Notes: generated by a model not told the origin, from the sequence alone. A stretch of DNA of 64,000 bases from Lewinellaceae bacterium (GCA_020636255.1 JACJYE010000006.1:352846-416845); one strand, 5' to 3'; numbered from the stretch's first letter, positions 53,843 to 62,311 are shown. Numbers and translations: made by a program.

Positions 53843-54478
53843 TTACTTGTTCGGCTGGGGTGTCAGGCGCAGATAAGGCTTAAGCTGCTTGAAACCCTTA
53901 GGGAATTTCTTTTCGGCATCCTCATTGGTAATGGAAGGGAGGATGACCACATCTTCGCCGTTTTCCCAGTCGACCGGTGTAGCAACGCTGTAGTTATCCG
54001 TCAGTTGCAGCGAATCGATCACGCGCAGTATCTCGTGGAAATTGCGGCCTGTGGAAGGCGGGTAGATGATCATCGCGCGGATCTTCCTGTTGTGGTCGAT
54101 GATGAATACCGACCGGATCGTCCCTTTTTCCTTAGCGTTGGGATGGATCATGTCATACAGTTCCGCCACCTGGCGGTTCTCATCTGCGATAACGGGGAAG
54201 TTCATCTTTACGTTCTGGGTTTCCTCGATATCGCCTAGCCATTTCAGGTGGTCTTCCAACGGGTCTACGCTTAAGGCAATGACCTTGACATTGCGCTTAG
54301 CGAATTCTTCCTTCAACTTTGCGGTGCGCCCGAGCTCGGTCGTGCACACAGGCGTAAAATCAGCGGGGTGTGAATAGAGCACGCCCCACTGGTTGCCCAG
54401 CCATTGGTGAAAGCTGATATCGCCTTCTGTCGTTTTGGCCTGAAAATCGGGTGCTACATCTCCTAATCTGAGGGACAT
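53843..54478 (-). CDS. 1-Cys peroxiredoxin (Prx6/AhpC-TSA type)
   Basis: 211 residues from MSLRLGDVAPDFQA; this start gives the standard Prx6 N-terminus. The peroxidatic Cys is in HPADFTPVCTTELG (about 46). The Prx6-type C-terminal arm is present (ATPVDWENGEDVVILPSI). The protein reduces peroxides in the cytosol. The gene is flanked on its 3' side by the repeat array. Confidence 0.93.
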   Translation of the reverse strand: MSLRLGDVAPDFQAKTTEGDISFHQWLGNQWGVLYSHPADFTPVCTTELGRTAKLKEEFAKRNVKVIALSVDPLEDHLKWLGDIEETQNVKMNFPVIADENRQVAELYDMIHPNAKEKGTIRSVFIIDHNRKIRAMIIYPPSTGRNFHEILRVIDSLQLTDNYSVATPVDWENGEDVVILPSITNEDAEKKFPKGFKQLKPYLRLTPQPNK

Positions 54479-54554
54479 AATCGTATCGGTTTTAAGTTTA
54501 TAAATTGGATGAAATATTGGCGTTTCTTTTATTACGCTCACAACTGCGTATTGT

Positions 54555-55664
54555 TCAAAAGCTCTCGCTGCCGGGCAAGGCCGGCGTGGCCAGGTATCCG
54601 AAACCGTTTTTGCGCTCCTGCAGGATAAACTTATTTTTGCCGTTCAGCCTTGGCCTGCCTTCCAGGAAAGGCCGGATCAGGCGGCTGATGGCCTCATCTT
54701 CGATCAGGAAGCCGTCGTGCCCGTAAATACTGTCGATGAGTTCCAGTTTGGCCCTGGGGATAAACCTGGCGATCAGCGCCTGTTCTTCTACAGGGAACAA
54801 CACATCCGATTGTATGCCGATGACGAGGGCGTTGGCCCGGACCTGGCCCAGCGCCGCTTCTACGCTTTCCCGCCCGCGCCCCAGGTTGTGGCTGTCCATC
54901 GACCGGCTCAGGCTCAGGTACGACAATACGTCGAAACGCTTCTGCAGCTTCACGCCCTGGTATCGCTGGTACGAGCTGGCCTTAAAGCCGGCCAGTTTGC
55001 TGACATCATCTTCCTCCTGCGACACCTGGTAGGTGCGGTAGTTGCGATAGGATAACATGGCGACGGCCCGGGCCGCCTCCAGGCCTGCCTTGCCGGCATC
55101 GGGGCCATCGGTATACAAGGTAGGGTCGGCTTCGATGGCCATGCGCTGGGCTTCATTGAACGCAATACCCCAGGGCGAGTGCCGGGCATTGGTAGCCAAT
55201 ACCGCGATGTTGTCGAACAGGGCGGGGTCCATCACCGCCCATTCGAGCACCTGCTGCCCGCCCATCGAGCCGCCGATGGCCAGCCGGATGCGCTCAATGC
55301 CCAGGTGTGCCCGCAGCAGCTGGTGTGCCCGCACCATATCCCGGATGGTGATCAGTGGAAAATCCCTGCCATAAGGGCGTGACGTAGCGGGGTTGATGCT
55401 GCGCGGGTTGGTGCTGCCGTAACTTGAACCCAGCATATTGGCACAAACGATATAATACTTATCCGGGTCGAACAACCTGCCGTGCCCCACCAGCCCGGGC
55501 CACCATTCCGCAGCATCCGCATTGGCGGTCAGGGCATGAGCGATCCACACCACGTTGTCCTTTTCGGGTGAAAGCTGCCCGTAGGCCGTATAGGCGACGG
55601 CCAGTTCCGGCAGCGTTCCGCCGTTTTCCAATTCAAAGGGAGCTTCGATCTTTAAGTATTTCAC
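54555..55664 (-). CDS. metXA: Homoserine O-acetyltransferase
   Basis: 369 residues, alpha/beta-hydrolase fold. It makes O-acetyl-L-homoserine from homoserine and acetyl-CoA, the substrate of the MetY enzyme encoded just upstream. Motifs: NMLGSSYGSTNPRSINP, the nucleophile elbow GGSMGGQQVLEWA (Ser), the Asp in IGIQSDVLFPVEEQ, and the His in YGHDGFLIE. Cytosolic. Shares the SAM- and leader-peptide-controlled transcript with metY. Confidence 0.93.
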   Translation of the reverse strand: MKYLKIEAPFELENGGTLPELAVAYTAYGQLSPEKDNVVWIAHALTANADAAEWWPGLVGHGRLFDPDKYYIVCANMLGSSYGSTNPRSINPATSRPYGRDFPLITIRDMVRAHQLLRAHLGIERIRLAIGGSMGGQQVLEWAVMDPALFDNIAVLATNARHSPWGIAFNEAQRMAIEADPTLYTDGPDAGKAGLEAARAVAMLSYRNYRTYQVSQEEDDVSKLAGFKASSYQRYQGVKLQKRFDVLSYLSLSRSMDSHNLGRGRESVEAALGQVRANALVIGIQSDVLFPVEEQALIARFIPRAKLELIDSIYGHDGFLIEDEAISRLIRPFLEGRPRLNGKNKFILQERKNGFGYLATPALPGSESF

Positions 55665-55688
55665 GGTTATGCTTTTTTAGTGATGTGT

Positions 55689-55723
55689 GGGGTTGTGAAA
55701 AAAGCCTGGTTTTTCACAACCCC
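55689..55723 (-). terminator. Inverted repeat between metY and metX
   Basis: Arms GGGGTTGTGAAAAA (55689-55702) and TTTTTCACAACCCC (55710-55723) pair over 14 bp with a 7-nt loop, starting 8 bp after the metY stop. No U-run follows on the minus strand, so it is a weak or partial terminator or an RNA-stability stem that could reduce metX relative to metY. Confidence 0.5.
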
Positions 55724-55731
55724 AAATATGC

Positions 55732-57054
55732 TTACGCCAGCACCGGGTTCGTCAGCCCTGCTTTAGCGAAAGCCTGTTCAAAATCAGCCTTGATATCGTC
55801 GATGTGTTCAATTCCGGCGGAAACGCGCAGCAGGTTCGGGACAACGCCTGCGGCATGTTGTTCCTGTTCGGACAGCTGCTGGTGTGTAGTTGCCGAAGGC
55901 TGGATGATGAGCGTTTTGGCATCGCCGACATTGGCCAGGTGGCTCACGAGCTTCAGGTTATCCACGAATTGCGTGGTATGCTCCTTGCTGCCCTTTACCG
56001 TAAAGGAAAGCACGCCGCCAAAGCCGTTGCGCAGGTATCTGCGGGCGCTGGCATGAGCGGGGCTGCTTTCCAGGCCCGGGTAATTGACGAACTCAACGGC
56101 CGGGTGCTGCTCCAGCCATTGCGCCAGGGACAGGGCGTTATCGACGGTGCGTTGTACGCGCAGCGAGAGGGTTTCCAGGCCCTGCAACAGCAAAAAGGCG
56201 TTGAAGGGGCTGAGGGCGGGGCCGTAATCGCGCAGCCCTTCTACCCTGGCGCGGATGATAAATGCGATGTTGCCGAACGGGCCGTCCGAACCGAATACCT
56301 CCCAGAACCGGAGCCCGTGATACCCTTCCGATGGCTCGGTAAACTGCGGGAACTTGCCGTTGCCCCAGTTGTAGTTGCCGCCGTCGACGATGAGCCCGCC
56401 GATGGAGGTGCCATGGCCGCCGATCCATTTTGTGGCCGACTGCACCACGATGTTCGCGCCGTGTTCGAGGGGCCGGAACAGATAACCCGCAGCTCCGAAG
56501 GTATTATCCACCACCAGCGGGATGTCGTACTTGCGGGCCACGGCCGCTATGCCTTCAAAATCGGGCACATTGAAGCTGGGGTTGCCTATGGTTTCCAGGT
56601 ACAAGGCCTTGGTGTTCGCGTCGATCAGCTTTTCGTAAGCTGCAGGCGACTCATCCTCCACGAAGCGCGCTTCGATGCCCAGGCGCTTGAAGTTGACCTT
56701 GAACTGGTTGTAAGTACCTCCATAGAGGTTGGCGCTGGACACCAGGTTGTCGCCCGCCTCCAGAATATTGGACAGGGCGATGAACTGGGCGGCCTGCCCC
56801 GAGCCGACCGCCAAAGCGGCGACGCCACCTTCCAGGGCCGCGATGCGTTTTTCGAGCACATCGGTGGTAGGGTTCATAATACGGGTGTAGATATTGCCGA
56901 ACTCCTTGAGGGCAAAGAGGTTGGCGCCGTGCTCGGAATCCCTGAAGGTATAGGAAGTCGTCTGGTAGATCGGCACGGCACGGGAGCGCGTGGTTCCTTC
57001 TACCTCTTCCTGTCCGGCGTGCAATTGCAAGGTTTCGAAACGTAGATTAGACAT
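55732..57054 (-). CDS. metY: O-acetylhomoserine sulfhydrylase (aminocarboxypropyltransferase)
   Basis: 440 residues, a PLP enzyme of the Cys/Met metabolism family that joins sulfide to O-acetylhomoserine to give homocysteine. N-terminus LRFETLQLHAGQEEVEGTTRSRAVPIYQTTSY is typical. The PLP lysine lies in VVQSATKWIGGHGTSIGG, and IPLVVDNTFGAAGYL carries the cofactor-binding Asp. The ~430-residue length fits MetY rather than the shorter MetB/MetC/MetZ forms. Preceded by a SAM-type riboswitch and a Cys/Met-rich leader peptide. Confidence 0.94.
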   Translation of the reverse strand: MSNLRFETLQLHAGQEEVEGTTRSRAVPIYQTTSYTFRDSEHGANLFALKEFGNIYTRIMNPTTDVLEKRIAALEGGVAALAVGSGQAAQFIALSNILEAGDNLVSSANLYGGTYNQFKVNFKRLGIEARFVEDESPAAYEKLIDANTKALYLETIGNPSFNVPDFEGIAAVARKYDIPLVVDNTFGAAGYLFRPLEHGANIVVQSATKWIGGHGTSIGGLIVDGGNYNWGNGKFPQFTEPSEGYHGLRFWEVFGSDGPFGNIAFIIRARVEGLRDYGPALSPFNAFLLLQGLETLSLRVQRTVDNALSLAQWLEQHPAVEFVNYPGLESSPAHASARRYLRNGFGGVLSFTVKGSKEHTTQFVDNLKLVSHLANVGDAKTLIIQPSATTHQQLSEQEQHAAGVVPNLLRVSAGIEHIDDIKADFEQAFAKAGLTNPVLA

Positions 57055-57083
57055 ACTTGGTCAATTTTTATGATTACGGAAAT

Positions 57084-57201
57084 GATGTGTACTCAGATAG
57101 GAAAGGCCGTACAGCCAGGGCACTGTATGCAGCATCGCACGAAGCACACGCTCCACTGAAGGAGGCGCTTCACGGCAATAACTGCGATGTGCCAGGGGAG
57201 G
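57084..57201 (-). promoter_or_regulatory. Structured RNA between the leader peptide and metY
   Basis: Immediately after the leader peptide stop the RNA can form nested stems: CATCGCA...TGCGATG outside, GAAGC...GCTTC inside, and CTCC-TTCAGT-GGAG at the tip. This is the layout expected of an attenuator in which ribosome position on the leader decides folding. No U-run is present, so control would be on translation initiation or by Rho rather than an intrinsic terminator (inference). Confidence 0.5.
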
Positions 57202-57309
57202 TCAGCAACAACAACACATGCAAGAGCGCATGCAGGGACGTACGGCAACGAAGGTGGTTGTCGATGATAAAAGGCCGGGAGCCTGTCGGAAATTGCTGGT
57301 GAAAATCAT
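57202..57309 (-). CDS. Cys/Met-rich leader peptide upstream of metY
   Basis: A 35-codon reading frame starting ATG at 57309 (MIFTSNFRQAPGLLSS at the start) and ending RPCMRSCMCCCC before TGA. Six of the last ten codons are Cys and two are Met, including four consecutive Cys codons at the very end. It lies after the SAM riboswitch and before metY, on the same strand, with stem-loops directly downstream. A peptide of this composition ahead of sulfur amino acid genes fits an attenuation sensor: ribosomes would stall when charged Cys-tRNA is scarce. No homologue can be searched here; the reading rests on composition and position. Confidence 0.75.
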   Translation of the reverse strand: MIFTSNFRQAPGLLSSTTTFVAVRPCMRSCMCCCC

Positions 57310-57344
57310 GTTTTCTTGATTTTATATTTCCAAAATGCCAGCCT

Positions 57345-57438
57345 TCTTATGGCTGGTTGGCGGGAATTGGCACCGTTGCTGTAGCAGCATGGTTGCCAGG
57401 GTTTCACAGAGCCCGTCTCTCCACCCTTCTGTATAAAA
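57345..57438 (-). ncRNA. SAM-I-type riboswitch aptamer
   Basis: On the minus strand the conserved SAM aptamer features appear in order: AGAAGGGTGGAGAGAC, GGGCTCTGTGAAACCCTGGC, CAACC, a short hairpin (ATGCTGCTACAGCA), then GGTGCCAATTCC and CGCC. The P1 helix can close as TTTTAT (57438-57433) with ATAAGA (57350-57345). A competing stem, CCAGCC...GGCTGG, has the P1 3' strand in its loop, a possible expression platform. Position in the metY leader fits SAM feedback on methionine synthesis. Confidence 0.82.
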
Positions 57439-57467
57439 CCATTCTTGTCAAAGAAGTGATCGTGGCG

Positions 57468-57475
57468 CAAATGTA
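57468..57475 (-). promoter_or_regulatory. -7 element for the metY-metX transcript
   Basis: TACATTTG on the minus strand matches TAnnTTTG. The predicted start near 57461 lies about 23 nt before the riboswitch, so the aptamer would be at the 5' end of the mRNA. No TTTG at -33. Confidence 0.5.
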
Positions 57476-57619
57476 TGAAAAAAGAATACGCCGCGCCACC
57501 CTAGCCGTTCTCCCGCTTTAAAAAAAGGCGGGAAAAACATATAGAAGAATGAGCGAAACAAAAATAACATATTTCCTATAGATTTTATAGGTTTATAGTT
57601 TTTTCGCGGGCCCTGGCGG

Positions 57620-57662
57620 AAAAAAAACGCCTTCGAGCCTTGATTTTCAGGGCTCGAAGGCG
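57620..57662 (-). terminator. Intrinsic terminator of the OFA transporter gene
   Basis: A 12-bp perfect stem, CGCCTTCGAGCC with GGCTCGAAGGCG (57628-57639 and 57651-57662), is followed on the minus strand by seven or more T residues (57621-57627). It begins 36 bp after the transporter stop. Confidence 0.88.
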
Positions 57663-57697
57663 AATGCTAAAAAAATGTTAAAATTTTTTCGGAGCTA

Positions 57698-59074
57698 CTA
57701 TGCAGCCGATGCGGGTTGGTATTTGCCCTCCGGCACGCCGGGTTTCCCGGCCCGCCCTTCGTTGGGGAGCCCCTGCCCTGTCTTTGGCGCTTTGGCCAAC
57801 GACATGATCAGTGCGCCTACCAGGCATGCAGCGCCGGCTACGATGAAGGGGGTCATCCAAACCTTCGGGCCGGTGTTGAATTCGGCGGCATCTTTGAACA
57901 GGCCGGCCAGCTGGGGCCCTACGATACCTGCGATGCCATAGGCCGTAAACATCCAACCGTAGTTGCTGCCCACGCCCTTGTTGCCGAAGAAATCGGCGGT
58001 GATAGCCGGGAACAGGGCGAAGTTGCCGCCGAAATTAAAGCCGACGACGCAGGCGGCAAAGATGAAACCTGTGGCCATGCCGAAGTGGATAAAACCATGG
58101 TACATGCCCAGCATGATCAGGCCCTGGAATGTCGTCATGGCAATGATCGCCGCTTTGCGGCCGATGCGGTCGGACAAGGTGCCCCAGAGGATGCGGCCCA
58201 GGCCGTTGAAGATGGCATACCAGGCCATGGCCGTCCCGGTGATCACGCCGGCATTGGCCACGCCGTTGAAGGACAGGGCATCCATGCCGAACAACTTGAT
58301 GCAGTAGATGACCATCAGGCCGGCCAGCGCGGAAAAGATGAATACGCTCCAAAGCATGTAGAACTGCGGCGTCCGTAGCATCATGCCCGCCGTATATTCG
58401 ACGGCGCCGTTGGTGGCCTTTCCGCTCAGCTGAGGCGGCGCCCAGCCTTTCGGGGCGTAACCTTCCGGCGGGTTTTCCATAACGAGGCTGCCCAGGGCTA
58501 CCAAAGCGAAAAAGGCGATGCCGTAGATCACGAAGACGCTTTGCACGCCAGGCAGGCCAAACACATGGGTGGTGTTGAGCAATCCGCCAAACCAGGAGCC
58601 CGCCAGTTTCACCCAGATGGTAGCGCCGAAGCCAAAGCCGGCCACGGCCAGCCCGGTGATCATGCCTTTCCTGTCGGGAAACCACTTCACGCCTACTGCG
58701 ATCGGCACTACATAGGCCAGGCCAATGCCTGCGCCTCCCAGCATGCCAATGAAAATGAGTTGCGCCCAGAATGTGCTGCCTAAAAGGCCGCCCAGCACAT
58801 AACCCAGCCCAAGCAACAGGCCTCCGGTGAAGGATACCACCCGGGGCCCCGCCTTGGCCTGCCACTTGCCCGCCAAAACCATGACAATGGCAAAAGTGGC
58901 CAGGCCTGCAGAAAACACCCAGGCGGCCTGTGTAGCAGAAAAGCGGTAAATCCCATCTGCATCGGTAAGCAGTTTGGTAAATACGGACCAGGCATAAATA
59001 GCCCCAAGGGCCAACTGAATGAATACCGCCCCTAGCACAGCCAGCCAGCGATACCGGATCAACAAGCCTTTCAT
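57698..59074 (-). CDS. MFS transporter, OFA (oxalate/formate antiporter) family
   Basis: 458 residues with 12 predicted membrane spans. The first span carries the family's GAIYAWSVF motif, and the loop 2-3 region shows the MFS-type GKWQAKAGPR. A second such loop occurs as GTLSDRIGRKAAI. Probably exchanges small monocarboxylates or dicarboxylates, but the substrate cannot be read from sequence. The 59075-59353 gap upstream holds no gene or clear promoter. Confidence 0.88.
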   Translation of the reverse strand: MKGLLIRYRWLAVLGAVFIQLALGAIYAWSVFTKLLTDADGIYRFSATQAAWVFSAGLATFAIVMVLAGKWQAKAGPRVVSFTGGLLLGLGYVLGGLLGSTFWAQLIFIGMLGGAGIGLAYVVPIAVGVKWFPDRKGMITGLAVAGFGFGATIWVKLAGSWFGGLLNTTHVFGLPGVQSVFVIYGIAFFALVALGSLVMENPPEGYAPKGWAPPQLSGKATNGAVEYTAGMMLRTPQFYMLWSVFIFSALAGLMVIYCIKLFGMDALSFNGVANAGVITGTAMAWYAIFNGLGRILWGTLSDRIGRKAAIIAMTTFQGLIMLGMYHGFIHFGMATGFIFAACVVGFNFGGNFALFPAITADFFGNKGVGSNYGWMFTAYGIAGIVGPQLAGLFKDAAEFNTGPKVWMTPFIVAGAACLVGALIMSLAKAPKTGQGLPNEGRAGKPGVPEGKYQPASAA

Positions 59075-59353
59075 TTCAGAATTTTTTTTGGTGGTGGAAA
59101 CGGCGCCAGCTTATTTTATAAACCTGGGCCGCTTTTTAATTTCTTTGCCGTAAACTATTGATGTTTTATTTCGTTTTCAATGCACGCTTTTTCCCCGGAC
59201 GGAATTTATACACAGGCCAGCGGCTTGCCTATGCTTTTTGTCAGGGAAATGAGTGATTTATGTCAGCCTTGCTTTTGCTGTAATTCCCAATTTCGGCGTA
59301 AGTTTAGGCCTTGCTAAACCACAAGCCGTTTTTTGAACAGATATCCATCAGCC

Positions 59354-59773
59354 ATGAAAATTGTCCTCACACGCCTCGACCAGGATTTCAACTTCCAAGC
59401 CGCCAACGAATCCGGCGCTACAGTGGAATCAGACGGCGCCCCGGAGATCGGCGGGCATAATAAAGGGCTGCGCCCCATGCAAATGGTGCTGGCCGCGCTG
59501 GGCAGCTGCAGCGCCATCGACGTCGTCTATATGCTGCGCAAACTCCGGCAGCAACTGGACGACATACAGGTCACCGTCAGCGCAGAACGCGAAAAGGACA
59601 AGGTGCCTTCCCTGTTCACGAAAATACACGTACACTACCTGCTCACCGGCGATGTGCAGGACAAAAAGGCCGAGCGGGCCGTAAACCTGTCGATGGAGAA
59701 ACTGTGCTCCGTCAAAAAACTGCTGGAGCCCACGGCGGAGATCACGTGGTCGTGGCAGGTTGAGGGTAATTGA
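59354..59773 (+). CDS. OsmC-family peroxide-reducing protein
   Basis: 139 residues. The two redox cysteines are in LAALGSCSAIDVVYML and MEKLCSVKKLLEPTAEI, at the spacing typical of OsmC/Ohr-like proteins. The start MKIVLTRLDQDF is preferred over a Met seven codons upstream because it matches family N-termini. Likely a thiol-dependent hydroperoxidase in the cytosol. Confidence 0.9.
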   Translation: MKIVLTRLDQDFNFQAANESGATVESDGAPEIGGHNKGLRPMQMVLAALGSCSAIDVVYMLRKLRQQLDDIQVTVSAEREKDKVPSLFTKIHVHYLLTGDVQDKKAERAVNLSMEKLCSVKKLLEPTAEITWSWQVEGN

Positions 59774-59820
59774 GCGCTGAATGCTGGCATTCGGCATTCA
59801 CCCCCCTGGATGCCCGCACC

Positions 59821-60600
59821 TCACCTGACGCCCACCAACGAAAAGCCGCCGTCGACGGGAAGGGCCAGGCCGGTGAGGTATGAAGAAGCGGGCATAGCGA
59901 GAAAGGCCACGGTGCGGGCCACTTCTTCGGGTTCCGCCACCCTGCCCAATGGTGTCGTGGCCTTTATCTGCTGCATTTTTTCCGCATCCGTCAGCATGCG
60001 TTCGATCCGTTTTGTATTGGTAAAACCCGGGTTGACGGCGTTCACGCGGATGCCCGCTTCGCCCCATTCCACAGCCAGGTATTGCGTCATGCGGTTCATC
60101 GCTGCCTTTGACATAGCGTAGATGGCCGTTGTCCACATTACGCCCGTCATGGAAGCGATGGAAGCGATGTTGATGACGCTGCTATGGCTCCCTTTCTTAA
60201 GCAGAGGGAATAAAAGCTGGCAGAGGCTGAAAGCTGTTCCGGCATTGATATCCATAACGTGTTGAAAGTCTTCGGGAGTTGCCTCCAGGGTCGGCTTGCG
60301 CACATTGGTGCCTACGTTGTTCACCAGAATATCGAGCTTTCCCCACAACTGGGTTACCCGTTCCGCCACCATTTCCCGCTGGGCTGCTTCCCCTATATCG
60401 GCCACCAGGCCGTATGCTTTCCAAGCCCGGGCACTGAAGCTTTCCTCCGCTTCTGCGATCAGGCCTTCCGAGCGGGCCAGGAATAAGACTTCCGCGCCGT
60501 GGCGCAGCAGTTCTTCCGCTATAGCCAGGCCAATGCCCTTACTGCCTCCGGTTACGACGGCGGCCTTGCCTTTGAGTGTCCAGTGGTCCATACTATTCAT
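59821..60600 (-). CDS. Short-chain dehydrogenase/reductase
   Basis: 259 residues of the classical SDR family. Cofactor motif VTGGSKGIGLAIAEELL (TGxxxGxG), NNVGTNVRK, the catalytic Ser in NIASIASMTG, Tyr/Lys in YAMSKAAMNRM and the C-terminal PVDGGFSLVG. Most like tropinone-reductase or gluconate-5-dehydrogenase members. A second start is possible three codons later. Substrate unknown. Confidence 0.9.
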   Translation of the reverse strand: MNSMDHWTLKGKAAVVTGGSKGIGLAIAEELLRHGAEVLFLARSEGLIAEAEESFSARAWKAYGLVADIGEAAQREMVAERVTQLWGKLDILVNNVGTNVRKPTLEATPEDFQHVMDINAGTAFSLCQLLFPLLKKGSHSSVINIASIASMTGVMWTTAIYAMSKAAMNRMTQYLAVEWGEAGIRVNAVNPGFTNTKRIERMLTDAEKMQQIKATTPLGRVAEPEEVARTVAFLAMPASSYLTGLALPVDGGFSLVGVR

Positions 60601-60613
60601 TTGCGTTCAGCCC

Positions 60614-60647
60614 AAAAATAGAAAAAGCGCTCCGGATACCGGAGCGC
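60614..60647 (-). terminator. Intrinsic terminator of the cytochrome c peroxidase gene
   Basis: Perfect 9-bp stem GCGCTCCGG-ATA-CCGGAGCGC (60627-60647), followed on the minus strand by CTTTTTCTATTTTTG. It lies about 50 bp after the peroxidase stop. Its T-rich tail overlaps a TAnnTTTG box (TATTTTTG, 60620-60613) that could start the SDR transcript. Confidence 0.85.
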
Positions 60648-60698
60648 CTGTTTCTACTTATTGTATAACAAGTTAAGATGATACTTGTGCAAACCCTG

Positions 60699-62027
60699 TC
60701 AATCACACCCCAGGTGAGCGCGCGAAAGCGGGTCGTTATTGGGAAAGCAATTGCCCGAAAGCACCGAAGTAGGTACGTAACGCTGCAGGTTGGGGTCGTG
60801 CAGCCCTTTTTTCAGGAACTCGGTAAGGCCTTGTACTTCTTGTTCCGACAGGTTCAGCGGATGGAAGAAGGAAGAGATCTGGCTGCCCGGCACATCCGGG
60901 TTTTCGGGTATACCCTTGTTAAAGTATTCCACGACATCGTGCAGTGAATGCTTGCTGCCGCCGTGGAAGTAGAAGGGCGAATCGGCCATATTGTAGATAC
61001 CGGGCACTTTGAACTTCCGCATATCTTCCGTTTTACCGGTAAAACCGCCGCGGCCGTAGTTCCTGATATCCTCTGGGCTGGTATTGAAACCGCCGGTCTG
61101 ATAGAGGTCGAGCACGCCCAGGGCGTGGAATTCCACGGAGTTTAGAGAAGCCCCTTTATGGCAGCGGTAACAACCTGCCTTGCCGAAGAACAGAGCGGCG
61201 CCTGCTTTCTGCTGGTCGTCCATCGCCTCCCTGTCACCTTTGAGCCAAAGCTGGAAAGGCGCCTCGTTGGCCAAAAGGGTGCGCAGGTAGGCCGACAGGG
61301 CCAGGCTAACCGTCACGCGGTTATAGCGCTCCGATTCGGGAAATTCCGGGAATGCGGTGTCGAACATGGGAATGTAACCCAAGGTATCGAGCAATCCCGG
61401 GCTTACGCGCATGCGGTGGATGATGGTGCCTTCGATATTCTGGGCTTCCAGGCCGTCGAGGCCCATGTGGTTCACTTCCCTGATATCGGTCCAGGCGTAT
61501 TCGGTGCCTTCGTTGGCGTAACGCGCGCCGAATTGGCCGCTCCAGGTGGTGTTGGTCACGTAGGCCACGTTGAGCAGGCTGAGGGCGCGGGCGCCCTGCA
61601 CATCCAGGTCAGATTCGTTGTAGCCGTTCATCATGCCGCGGCTCTCGCCGTTAAGGCCGAAACCCACGCCGCCGTCGGCAATGCCCTGGATGCGGCCGGG
61701 CATGAAGCCGGCGCTGGGCACGTGGCAGGTGGAACAGGAATAGGTCCCCTTTCCTGCATCGTAAATGGCATCCTGTGCAAGGCCGGTCTCGTAGAACAGC
61801 ATCTTTCCAAGCGCTACTTTTTCAGCCGTCAGCCGGTTGCCGACGCCCTGCGGAATAGAGTTGAAATCATCGCTGTCGGGAAGGATAAAATGGGAGAGCG
61901 TGCCGTCAGGAGACAGTTCCTGCAGCCTGCTTTCCAGTTGATAGTCCAGGGGGTCGAAAAGGGGGTCATGGGTGCAGGCCAAAACCAGAAGGGCCAGCAT
62001 GCTTACGGTAGAAATCTTCCTGATCAT
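60699..62027 (-). CDS. Di-haem cytochrome c peroxidase (MauG/CcpA type), lipoprotein
   Basis: 442 residues from MIRKISTVSMLALLVLAC, a lipoprotein signal (lipobox VLAC). Two c-type haem sites: YSCSTCHVPSAG and CYRCHKGASLN. Between them lie the usual VALGKMLFYETGLAQ at the start of the first domain and a conserved NVAYVTNTTWSGQF region. It would reduce H2O2 or oxidise a protein partner in the periplasm or on the outer membrane. A 284-bp gap precedes it. Confidence 0.92.
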   Translation of the reverse strand: MIRKISTVSMLALLVLACTHDPLFDPLDYQLESRLQELSPDGTLSHFILPDSDDFNSIPQGVGNRLTAEKVALGKMLFYETGLAQDAIYDAGKGTYSCSTCHVPSAGFMPGRIQGIADGGVGFGLNGESRGMMNGYNESDLDVQGARALSLLNVAYVTNTTWSGQFGARYANEGTEYAWTDIREVNHMGLDGLEAQNIEGTIIHRMRVSPGLLDTLGYIPMFDTAFPEFPESERYNRVTVSLALSAYLRTLLANEAPFQLWLKGDREAMDDQQKAGAALFFGKAGCYRCHKGASLNSVEFHALGVLDLYQTGGFNTSPEDIRNYGRGGFTGKTEDMRKFKVPGIYNMADSPFYFHGGSKHSLHDVVEYFNKGIPENPDVPGSQISSFFHPLNLSEQEVQGLTEFLKKGLHDPNLQRYVPTSVLSGNCFPNNDPLSRAHLGCD

Positions 62028-62251
62028 TTTTGGGCTTCCTTTGTTTGTTGATATTTGATACGGCGGCATTGCCGCATCCCTACCCCAAATCACAACGTAT
62101 TTACGCAATTCGGGTGCAGGGGTTGCACGTTTTGGAAAAATAATTTTTCTAATATGTCCGAAATCGAGCCGGGGGGTGGCCCATGAAGGGGGAGGCAGTT
62201 GCACGCGATAGCAACGGGGTAAAATGCCGGAAAAAACATGGGGGGAAGCTG

Positions 62252-62294
62252 CAAAATTAGTACATTCCCGAATGTAAACACATGACAAATGTCA
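62252..62294 (-). promoter_or_regulatory. Candidate promoter and operator upstream of the peroxidase gene
   Basis: TAATTTTG (62259-62252) matches the -7 consensus, and TGTG sits at the exact -33 spacing (62282-62279), one base off TTTG. The perfect inverted repeat TGACA-AA-TGTCA (62283-62294) abuts the -33 box, where an operator would act. Predicted leader about 218 nt. Confidence 0.42.
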
Positions 62295-62311
62295 CCGCCA
62301 GCGATTTTTTT

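Noticed and set aside
57057..57302. 81-codon plus-strand frame opposite the metY leader
   Set aside because: It is antisense to the leader peptide and attenuator stems, with no recognisable protein features.
57508..57537. Stem TCCCGC...GCGGGA as a terminator
   Set aside because: Its loop is a run of A/T and the flanks on both strands do not give a proper T-tail after the stem in line with a gene end; the stronger stem at 57628-57662 serves the transporter.
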